From NCBI GenBank assembly GCA_964584785.1, contig CAZPBY010000011.1:67493-131492 (forward strand): DNA of 64,000 nt, read 5' to 3'. The DNA is from JAHFTY01 sp964584785 (lineage in GTDB: Bacteria > Acidobacteriota > Terriglobia > 20CM-2-55-15). The notes under the pieces are model-generated. The model did not search any database. It was given only the letters and a program-made list of their open reading frames with translations, and was not told the DNA's origin. This document shows positions 46,001 to 53,459 of this stretch, piece by piece (within the stretch, counting starts at the first letter, position 1; each line of letters starts with the position of its first letter). The position numbers and the translations under genes are program-made.

Positions 46001-47794
46001 ATGTTGCGTAGAAACCTGATAATCGGACTCGCGATGGCCCTGATCGGCGTCATTTGTGCGGCGTCCTTGATCATCGGCGCGGCGGAAGATTCCCGCGTGG
46101 CGAACGCTGCGATGAAAGGCGATAAAGACGCCGTCCGTTCGCTGATCAAGCAGGCCGCGGACGTCAACGCCGCTCAGGGCGACGGCATGACCGCTCTGCA
46201 CTGGGCCGCGATGAACAACGACGCCGACCTTGCGCAGATGCTGCTCTATGCCGGCGCCAACATCCGAGCCGCGACGCGAATCGGCGGTTACACGCCGCTC
46301 TTCATGGCCGCGAAAAACGGATCGGCCGCGGTGCTCGACATTCTTCTCAAGAACGGCGCGGATCCGAAAGCCAAAGGCATCGATGGCCTGACTCCTCTGA
46401 TGATGGCCGCCATGGGAGGCGATCGTGAGACGGTCCGGCTGCTCATCGAGAAGGGTGCCGATGTCAACGCGAAGGAAAGCGAGCTCGGTCAGACCGCGGT
46501 GATGTTCGCCGCAGCTTTCGATCGTCCGGCAGTGATCGAGGAACTTGCGAAGCAGGGTGCAGACTTGAATCTCGCGACGCCCGTAAAACCGCCGGCACAA
46601 CAGGTCCGCGGAAACTTTGCCCAGCAGCAGCCTCAACCGCAAACCGCCCAGCAAGCCGAGCCACCGCAAGCCGCGCAGCGCGGTCAACGCGGACAGCGTG
46701 GCGCACAAACTCCGCAGGCGGGCGCTCAACCCGCGCAACAACCGCAGCAGGCTCAGCAACAGCAGCCGCAACAACAACAGCCGCCGATCGATATCGGAAC
46801 GCGCGGCGGCGGCAATCCGCGCGGCGGTTTGACGCCATTGATGTATGCGTCTCGCGAGGGCAGCTTGTCCGCCGCCAAGGCATTGGTTCAGTCGGGCGTC
46901 AAGCTGAATGAGTTGAGCGCGGACAAGAGCAGCGCCTTGCTGCTCGCATCCATCAACGGCAAGTTCGACGTTGCGAAGTTTCTGGTCGAACAGGGCGCCG
47001 ATGTGAATCTCGAAAGCATGGACGGCGCAACGGCACTCAACGCCGTTGTGCACACCCAGTGGTCGCGCGAATCGTTCCACCCGCAGCCGTCGATCAAGCA
47101 GGAACAGACGTCGTATATCGATCTGATGAAGATGATGCTCGATCGCGGCGCCAATCCCAATGCCCGGATTACGAAAGCCCTCTGGTACAGCTCGTACGGA
47201 TACGTTTACGAAGGCACGAGCGAGATCGGAACAACGCCATTCTGGAGATGCGCTCAGGTCGCGGATGTCGATGGCATGCGCTTACTGATCTCCCGCGGCG
47301 CCGATCCGACGCTGCCCAACAAGGATGGCGTCAACGCATTCCTCGCGGCCTCCGGAGCCGGCACTCACGGCAACGATGAAGTCAATCACCCGGCAGGCCG
47401 GTTGTCTGCGGTGAAGTATCTCGTCGAAGAACTTCGGTTTGACGTGAACGCCGCCGACAACGGCACCACATTCCGCGGCGAAGCCGCGCAACAGGCCCGG
47501 CAACAGCAGCAGCCACAACAGGGCCAGCCTCAGCAACCGCCTCAACAGAATCCGTTCGGCGGAATGGGCGCAGGCGGTTTTACCGCGATCCACAACGCCG
47601 CGTCGCGCGGTGATAACGAGATGATTCTCTATCTGGTGTCCAAGGGCGCCAAGGTGGACGTTGCGACAGGCGCCGGAATCACGCCGGTCGATATGGCGAA
47701 CGGTCCTCGTCAGCGCGTCCAGCCCTTCGCAGACACCATCGCGCTCCTGGAGATGCTTGGAGCGAAAAACAACCACAAGTGCGTTTCCTGCTAA
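46001..47794 (+). CDS. Exported ankyrin-repeat protein with two Gln-rich linkers
   Basis: The 597-residue protein starts with a signal peptide or anchor (RRNLIIGLAMALIGVICAAS), then several ankyrin repeats (for example GMTALHWAAMNNDADLAQML, GYTPLFMAAKNGSAAVLDIL, GLTPLMMAAMGGDRETVRLL). A Gln/Pro-rich linker of about 70 residues follows, then further repeats, a second Gln-rich linker and a last repeat (GGFTAIHNAASRGDNEMILY). It ends NNHKCVSC. A GAGGAG site sits just before the ATG at 46001. It is the third gene of the DUF1592-DUF1552 operon, and a scaffold role for those two proteins is inference. Confidence 0.85.
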   Translation: MLRRNLIIGLAMALIGVICAASLIIGAAEDSRVANAAMKGDKDAVRSLIKQAADVNAAQGDGMTALHWAAMNNDADLAQMLLYAGANIRAATRIGGYTPLFMAAKNGSAAVLDILLKNGADPKAKGIDGLTPLMMAAMGGDRETVRLLIEKGADVNAKESELGQTAVMFAAAFDRPAVIEELAKQGADLNLATPVKPPAQQVRGNFAQQQPQPQTAQQAEPPQAAQRGQRGQRGAQTPQAGAQPAQQPQQAQQQQPQQQQPPIDIGTRGGGNPRGGLTPLMYASREGSLSAAKALVQSGVKLNELSADKSSALLLASINGKFDVAKFLVEQGADVNLESMDGATALNAVVHTQWSRESFHPQPSIKQEQTSYIDLMKMMLDRGANPNARITKALWYSSYGYVYEGTSEIGTTPFWRCAQVADVDGMRLLISRGADPTLPNKDGVNAFLAASGAGTHGNDEVNHPAGRLSAVKYLVEELRFDVNAADNGTTFRGEAAQQARQQQQPQQGQPQQPPQQNPFGGMGAGGFTAIHNAASRGDNEMILYLVSKGAKVDVATGAGITPVDMANGPRQRVQPFADTIALLEMLGAKNNHKCVSC

Positions 47795-47807
47795 GCTGAC
47801 AAACGAC

Positions 47808-47890
47808 GCACGAAGCCCGTCGCTGTGCTCCGGGTTCTGACAGTCGCGGCACAATGTTCAGAACCCGGAGCGCAGCGACGGGCTTCGTGC
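47808..47890. repeat. Intergenic palindrome, family A copy 5 (shortest loop)
   Basis: Left arm 47808-47839 and right arm 47859-47890 with a 19-nt loop. The arms are close to perfect (one mismatch seen). It lies between the convergent ankyrin gene and the secreted-protein gene at 47920, the position expected for a bidirectional hairpin. Confidence 0.9.
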
Positions 47891-47919
47891 CGTGAAGTAG
47901 CATTCGCGGGACCAAACGA

Positions 47920-49092
47920 TCAGTGCGACATGCGGATCACCTGGTTGTAGCTTTCCAGGCGGCCGGCGTGGAATTCCTTGAGCAGGTCTTGTATCGACGA
48001 AAGCAGACTGGCGCGGATGCTCGGTGGCTGGAAGCGCCGGCCGCTGGCAACCGAGCGGATAAACACACTCCTGGAGTCGAGCGGCAAACCGGCAACGTTG
48101 TCATAGAAATGCCGCCAGTCGTCGTTCTGCTGGAACAAATACTGCTCGACATTCGATGTGTAGAACGCCGACACGTTGGCGCCATGATCCTTTAGATATC
48201 GGGCAACGTTGCGCAGCGCGCGGTCTCCCGCGAAATCGCCGACGAGCGGAACGATCACATTGCGTTTTTCGAGATCCTGAAGAACGTGAAAGCTTTCGGC
48301 GCTGGCCAGATAACTGCGATTGTGACCCTCTTCGTCGGTTTCCATCATGAGCTGCGCGTAAGTCGGCATTCCGCGCATTCCTCCGAAGCGGTAGCCTCCG
48401 CCAAATCCTCCTGCGCCCGCACCGAATGCGCCTCCGCCGACGCCGAATGTGTAAGCCAGATCGGGCCCGGCTTCGAAAAATGCGCTGTAGACATAACGAA
48501 TATTGCGCTCGTCTTCGGCGGACAATTTGAAGTGATGATGCTCGGTCAGGTGCGCGAGCAAGGCTTTCAGATTTTCCTCGAAGAGTTTTTCATCGTGCTC
48601 GATCTGCAGGTATGCCTGCAGCAGCGACTCGGCGGTGTCGTCGGCCATCAGGCCCTCGGGCTGAGGCCGTGAAAACAATCGCGATAGAAACTCGACGCGA
48701 TCGGCGGACATTTCGATCAGCGCCTTGTACATCAGGTGCTCGAGCATGTTCTGGCGGCGGATATCGACGATGAACGAGATCTTCGGTTCGAGGGCCACGA
48801 TATACGTGAAGTTCTGGTCGGGGCCGACGCCGAGATACACGCCGTCCGGCGCCCGGTCCTTCTTCAGTTCCGACACCACCCACTGGAACTGACGTTCGTT
48901 GGAGACGAAATTATCGGAGCGAAAAAAGCCGTTCGCTTCCGAGAAGTCCGAGACCATCTGCCAGAAATCCGCGTCGCTGATTTCTCTCGGCAGGTTTGCG
49001 GCGACGGTGCGGGGTGCCGGCGCGAGCCACAGCAATACCGTGATCGCCACGGCCGCGATCGCACCCGCAACAAGACTGCGCCGTCTATTCAT
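47920..49092 (-). CDS. Secreted protein of unknown function with Rossmann-like segment
   Basis: The 390-residue protein has a signal peptide or N-terminal anchor (RRRSLVAGAIAAVAITVLLW) and then an exported domain. The GVGPDQNFTYIVALEPKISF, then IVDIRRQN segment has the strand-Gly-strand-acidic pattern of Rossmann-type SAM-binding folds. A Gly-rich patch (GVGGGAFGAGAGGFGGGYRF) lies near the middle. The C-terminal part is helical. I do not know a function; exported Rossmann-like proteins of this kind are uncharacterised. It starts 7 nt after the UPF0182 gene ends, so the two probably share a transcript. Confidence 0.6.
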   Translation of the reverse strand: MNRRRSLVAGAIAAVAITVLLWLAPAPRTVAANLPREISDADFWQMVSDFSEANGFFRSDNFVSNERQFQWVVSELKKDRAPDGVYLGVGPDQNFTYIVALEPKISFIVDIRRQNMLEHLMYKALIEMSADRVEFLSRLFSRPQPEGLMADDTAESLLQAYLQIEHDEKLFEENLKALLAHLTEHHHFKLSAEDERNIRYVYSAFFEAGPDLAYTFGVGGGAFGAGAGGFGGGYRFGGMRGMPTYAQLMMETDEEGHNRSYLASAESFHVLQDLEKRNVIVPLVGDFAGDRALRNVARYLKDHGANVSAFYTSNVEQYLFQQNDDWRHFYDNVAGLPLDSRSVFIRSVASGRRFQPPSIRASLLSSIQDLLKEFHAGRLESYNQVIRMSH

Positions 49093-49099
49093 CGTTATC

Positions 49100-51880
49100 T
49101 TATTTTCGTTGGGCCTTCCGCAGCTCTTCCAGCGTGCGTTTCAACTCGTCGAGCTTACTGCCGGCTTCGCCCAGCTTACCATCTGCGGTCAGCCGCTGGT
49201 AGTCCGCGAGTGCGGCGTTTGCGCGATCCACCAGGCTGTGAACATCGGCGCCTGCCGTGGATCCCGGCGCCGGTTCGCCCGTGGCGGCGGTTGTCGCGCC
49301 CGGGGTTGTTGAAGTGGACTGCGTAGTCGTTTCCGGGCCGCGGCCTGTGGTCAATTGCGTGAGCGCTTCTTCGAACGTCGACGCGTAGGCGAGGCGGTCC
49401 TGTGTCGCCAGCACGACAAGCCGCAACTCCGGCATTGGGCTTCGTTCCGCCTGGAGATAAATCGGCTCGGCGAACAACAAGGTGTCGTTGAGCGGCATCA
49501 CCAGCAGATTTCCTCGTATGACTTTCGAACCCTGCTGATTCCATAGCGTGAGCTGCGACGACAGCTGAGAGTTCTGATCGATGCGCGCCTGAATCTGCAG
49601 CGGCCCGTCGACGAACGTGGTTTTCGGAAAGTGATAAGACCGAAGCTTGCCGTACGCATCGCCGTCGCTGCGCGCGGCCAGCCACCCGATCAGGTTGTTT
49701 CGGTTCGCGGGAGTGAACGGCAGGATTGAGACGAACTCGAGGTTCTTGTCGCCCGGAAACGCCATCAGGATAAAGAACGGCTCGAGCGCATCCGGGGAAG
49801 ACACGCCGCTTCCTTGCGAGCGGCTCTGCTGTGCGACCGTCCACAAATCTTCATGGTTGTAAAACACCTGTTCGTTCTCGACGTGATACGTCGTGTACAG
49901 CATCGCTTGAACGCGGAGAAGCTCCTCCGGATACCGAACGTGCTTGCGCAGCGAATCGGGCATGGACGCCGCGGGTTTGAACAGCTGCGGAAACATCTTC
50001 TGGTAAGCGTCGATCAGCGGATCCGTGGTGTCGAACACGTAGAACGAAACATCGCCGTTGTAGGCGTCCACAGCAATTTTTACGCTGTTGCGAAGGTAGT
50101 TGATGTAACCGTTGGACGTCCGAATGTGCCGTGCGTAGGGGTATTGATCGGTTGAGGTGTATGCGTCGATCAACCAGTACAGCGCTCCATCGTCCCCAAC
50201 TACAATGTACGGATCCGGATCGAGCGTCAGAAAGGGCGCAAGCCGCTGGGCGCGATCGCTGATGTTGCGATGCAGCAGAAGCTTGCTGTCGGCCGTGATG
50301 TCATCCGAGAAGGGAACCTTCAGAATATCGCCGTTCTCGAACGCAAGCACCAGGCGGCGCGCAAGCGAACTCATCGCAATTCCACCGGTACCCGAGTAGG
50401 TCGTGTAGTTGTTGGAGTCGCCCTCCGGATAGTTGAATTCTTTTTGATGGGTCTTCACATAAACAGGCCAGTCCGTGAGTTCGCCGAAATAAATTTCCGG
50501 CCGGGTGACTTTGATGTCGGGCCGTGCTGTTTTGACGGGCATGTCGGACAAGACGAACTGCGGCAGACCTTCGCGTGAAAACCGGCTGACGGGATTCATC
50601 GTCACACCATAGCCGTGCGTGTAGATCAGCCTCTGGTTCACCCAGTTCTGAGATCCGGCGGGTAGCTTGTTCAAACTCAACTCGCGAGTCGCCAGCATCA
50701 CCTCCACGGGTTTGCCGTCCACGGTGTATCGATCGACGTCGATGTCGTGAAAGTCGTAGTAGGTCCGGATTTCCTGAATCTGCCGCAACGTATCCTGCAG
50801 CGCGCGCCAGTCCCAAAGCCGAATGTTGTCGAGCGTGGGCCGGTGTTCGCTCGGATCGAACGTCGCGTTGATGAGATTCGGCTGGAACGGAACTTCCTCC
50901 ACGTGGTCGAGATCGAACGCGCGGCGAGTGAACTGGATGTTGTTGCGGATGTACGGCGTTTCCCGCACCAGTTCGTTGGGACGCACAACGAATGTCGTGG
51001 TGTATGCGGGAATGAGAACGCCGGCAACCGCGTACGTCGCGGCGGGCAGCACTACCGCCGCAACCAGATTTCGAATGCGGCCCGACGCCAGATTCAACAA
51101 AGCGATCGCGGCTCCGGCAACGAGTGCAACGGACGTCAGGGCTAGTGCGGGCGCGGCGATCTTGTCGCCGACGTAACTGATTCCGGAGAAGAGTTCGTGA
51201 TCCTCGAGGAGCAGTTTGTAACGCGCGATGAACACTTGAAGCGCGGCCGCCGCGAGCAGGAAACTCAGCGCAATCGAGACGCCGCGAAACCGGGCCGTCG
51301 AATCGGCTATCGATAACAGCATCGCCGCGACCATGACGACGACTGCCAGAGCCGTGAGCCAGCCGCCGATGAGGTCCAGCGCCGGGATCGTGAAAAAGAA
51401 GAACGAGAGCGGTTTGCCGAAGATCGGATCCACCGTCGCGTCGCCACCGGCGCGATTAATGTACAACGCCAGCGTCATCCACTCGCCGCTGAAGATCAGA
51501 CCGAAGAACACGCCGGCGAGAATCGCAACCGGACGTGCCAGGCTTCGCGCCGTCTCCAGACCGGGGAGGTAAACCGGGTTTCCGTTGAGCATCATCAGCG
51601 CTCGCCGTGGTCCTCGTGACGACGGAATGACGAGCCGGAACAAGACCCAAAGAATGATCGTCGTCGCCAGGAAGAACGCCGCGAAGACGAGGGATTCCGC
51701 CTTCAACTGATACCAGTAGACGGACTCGAATCCGAGGCTCCCGAACCAGAGACTATCCACGTAAATCGACGTCGACTGGAAAGCAGCAATGACGACAATG
51801 ATTATCAGAACAATTTTGAGAATGAATCGCCGGGAAGGCCCTGCGGGTAGTGCCGGTGGATCATAAGGAGTGGATCGCAT
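49100..51880 (-). CDS. UPF0182 family large membrane protein
   Basis: The 926-residue protein has about seven TM helices in the first 320 residues (RFILKIVLIIIVVIAAFQST and following), then a large extracytoplasmic domain. Family segments include LIYTHGYGVTMNPVSRFSRE, GLPQFVLSDMPVK and WLIDAYTSTDQYPYARHI. The C-terminal 100 residues are low complexity (Thr/Ala-rich), followed by a coiled-coil-like end. UPF0182 is widespread but uncharacterised. It is the first gene of a minus-strand pair and divergent from the molybdenum enzyme operon, with a hairpin in the gap. Confidence 0.9.
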   Translation of the reverse strand: MRSTPYDPPALPAGPSRRFILKIVLIIIVVIAAFQSTSIYVDSLWFGSLGFESVYWYQLKAESLVFAAFFLATTIILWVLFRLVIPSSRGPRRALMMLNGNPVYLPGLETARSLARPVAILAGVFFGLIFSGEWMTLALYINRAGGDATVDPIFGKPLSFFFFTIPALDLIGGWLTALAVVVMVAAMLLSIADSTARFRGVSIALSFLLAAAALQVFIARYKLLLEDHELFSGISYVGDKIAAPALALTSVALVAGAAIALLNLASGRIRNLVAAVVLPAATYAVAGVLIPAYTTTFVVRPNELVRETPYIRNNIQFTRRAFDLDHVEEVPFQPNLINATFDPSEHRPTLDNIRLWDWRALQDTLRQIQEIRTYYDFHDIDVDRYTVDGKPVEVMLATRELSLNKLPAGSQNWVNQRLIYTHGYGVTMNPVSRFSREGLPQFVLSDMPVKTARPDIKVTRPEIYFGELTDWPVYVKTHQKEFNYPEGDSNNYTTYSGTGGIAMSSLARRLVLAFENGDILKVPFSDDITADSKLLLHRNISDRAQRLAPFLTLDPDPYIVVGDDGALYWLIDAYTSTDQYPYARHIRTSNGYINYLRNSVKIAVDAYNGDVSFYVFDTTDPLIDAYQKMFPQLFKPAASMPDSLRKHVRYPEELLRVQAMLYTTYHVENEQVFYNHEDLWTVAQQSRSQGSGVSSPDALEPFFILMAFPGDKNLEFVSILPFTPANRNNLIGWLAARSDGDAYGKLRSYHFPKTTFVDGPLQIQARIDQNSQLSSQLTLWNQQGSKVIRGNLLVMPLNDTLLFAEPIYLQAERSPMPELRLVVLATQDRLAYASTFEEALTQLTTGRGPETTTQSTSTTPGATTAATGEPAPGSTAGADVHSLVDRANAALADYQRLTADGKLGEAGSKLDELKRTLEELRKAQRK

Positions 51881-51915
51881 GTTTGCTCATACTATTCTAA
51901 TTAGGAACGGAAATA

Positions 51916-51962
51916 GAAATTGGACGAATCCTGCATTGGCAATGCAGGATTCGTTCAATTTC
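51916..51962. repeat. Hairpin between divergent UPF0182 and molybdoenzyme operons, family C
   Basis: Arms 51916-51937 and 51941-51962 (22 nt each, one mismatch, 3-nt loop) form a long stem. The arm contains GACGAATCCTGCATT. It lies in the 109-bp divergent promoter region, so it could be a regulator site, a leader hairpin or a small mobile palindrome. Confidence 0.8.
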
Positions 51963-51989
51963 TGAATTCCCCCGTACAATTGAAAGGCT

Positions 51990-52466
51990 ATGGATAAAAC
52001 CACAATTCCAATTCGGCTCAGGGTCAACGGGCGTGACCACCATCTCGACATCGATGCGCGGGTGACGTTGCTCGACGCGCTTCGCGAGAATCTGCAGCTT
52101 ACCGGCACCAAGAAGGGCTGTGACCACGGGCAGTGTGGCGCGTGCACCGTTCACGTGAACGGCCGGAGGATCAATTCATGCCTGACATTAGCCGTCATGC
52201 ATCAGGGGGATGAAATCACGACTATCGAAGGTCTGGCGCGCGGCGACGAGCTGCATCCGGTGCAGGCCGCGTTCATCGAACACGACGCGTTTCAATGCGG
52301 CTACTGCACGCCGGGCCAGATCATGTCGGCCGTGGCGCTGCTCGGGGAGCCGATCGAACCGAAGGACGACGCCGTTCGCGAAGCCATGAGCGGCAACATC
52401 TGCCGCTGCGGCGCGTATCCCAACATTGTTGCGGCCGTGCGGTTCGCGCAGTCGCGGAGGAGTTGA
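51990..52466 (+). CDS. [2Fe-2S] subunit of a PaoABC-type molybdenum enzyme
   Basis: The 158-residue protein has plant-type ferredoxin Cys (KKGCDHGQCGACTVHVNGRR, then NSC) and the helical-domain Cys pairs CGYC and CRCG. All eight are in place for two [2Fe-2S] clusters. Unlike E. coli PaoA, it has no Tat signal, so a cytoplasmic enzyme is inferred. A weak AAGG site is near the ATG. It is 3 nt before the FAD subunit gene. Confidence 0.9.
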   Translation: MDKTTIPIRLRVNGRDHHLDIDARVTLLDALRENLQLTGTKKGCDHGQCGACTVHVNGRRINSCLTLAVMHQGDEITTIEGLARGDELHPVQAAFIEHDAFQCGYCTPGQIMSAVALLGEPIEPKDDAVREAMSGNICRCGAYPNIVAAVRFAQSRRS

Positions 52467-52469
52467 ATT

Positions 52470-53459
52470 ATGCAGCCATTTCAATACGCCGCCGCAGACA
52501 CTGTTCAAGACACGGTTCGCAGTGCCGCTGCGAACGGACGAGGCCGATTCATCGCCGGCGGCACCTGCATGGTCGACCTCATGAAGCTGGACGTGGAAAC
52601 GCCGGAGCAATTGATCGACGTCAATCGGCTTCCACTCGAGACCATCAGCGCAACACCTTCGGGAGGCGTTCGGATCGGCGCGCTGGCTCGCAACAGCACC
52701 GTTGCGCATCATCCTTTGATTCGTGAGCGCTATCCCCTGTTGTCGGAAGCCGTATTGTCCGGCGCTTCCGCGCAACTTCGCAACATGGCGACGGTCGGCG
52801 GGAATCTGATGCAGCGCACACGATGCACGTATTTCCGCGATATCCATCAACCGTGCAACAAGCGATCGCGCGGCTCCGGTTGCGGCGCTCTGGATGGCTT
52901 CAACCGGGCTCATGCGATTCTCGGAACGAGCGATCACTGCATCGCCACGCATCCGTCCGACATGAGCGTTGCCCTGATCTGCCTCGACGCCGTGATCGAG
53001 ACTCAGGGGCCGGAGGGTCCTCGTCAAATCGGCATCCGTGATTTCCACACGCTGCCCGGCGACACGCCGCATATCGAGACGGTTTTGCGGGACGGTGAAC
53101 TGATCGTGGCGGTCGAAGTTCCAGCGCCGCCGCGAAACGCCGTCAGCCGGTATGTGAAGGTGCGCGATCGCGCATCTTACGAGTTCGCGCTTGTTTCGGT
53201 CGCCGCGATCCTTTCGCTATCCGGTGGAAACATCGCCGAAGCGCGCATTGGCTTCGGCGGCGTCGCAACGAAGCCGTGGCGTGCGGATGCCGTTGAGAAT
53301 GTGCTCCGCGGCGCCAAACCCACGGCGGAGCTGTTCCGCTCGGTGGCTCAGACGGCCGTTGCGGAAGCTGTTCCGCGGCGTCACAACCGGTTCAAGGTCG
53401 AATTGTTGAAGCGCACTCTGATACGAACATTGTCCGATCTCACGGGAGTTCAGCTATGA
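52470..53459 (+). CDS. FAD subunit of a PaoABC-type molybdenum enzyme with extra [4Fe-4S] loop
   Basis: The 329-residue protein has the FAD-binding part (GRGRFIAGGTCMVDLMKLDV) and ATVGGNLMQRTRCTYFRD. It also has the insertion seen in PaoB and 4-hydroxybenzoyl-CoA reductase: four Cys (CTYF, PCNK, GCGA, HCIA in order) that bind a [4Fe-4S] cluster. The C-terminal CO_deh_flav_C domain follows. Its stop overlaps the Moco subunit start by 4 nt (ATGA). Presence of the insert strongly favours a PaoABC-like electron path over XdhB. Confidence 0.9.
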   Translation: MQPFQYAAADTVQDTVRSAAANGRGRFIAGGTCMVDLMKLDVETPEQLIDVNRLPLETISATPSGGVRIGALARNSTVAHHPLIRERYPLLSEAVLSGASAQLRNMATVGGNLMQRTRCTYFRDIHQPCNKRSRGSGCGALDGFNRAHAILGTSDHCIATHPSDMSVALICLDAVIETQGPEGPRQIGIRDFHTLPGDTPHIETVLRDGELIVAVEVPAPPRNAVSRYVKVRDRASYEFALVSVAAILSLSGGNIAEARIGFGGVATKPWRADAVENVLRGAKPTAELFRSVAQTAVAEAVPRRHNRFKVELLKRTLIRTLSDLTGVQL

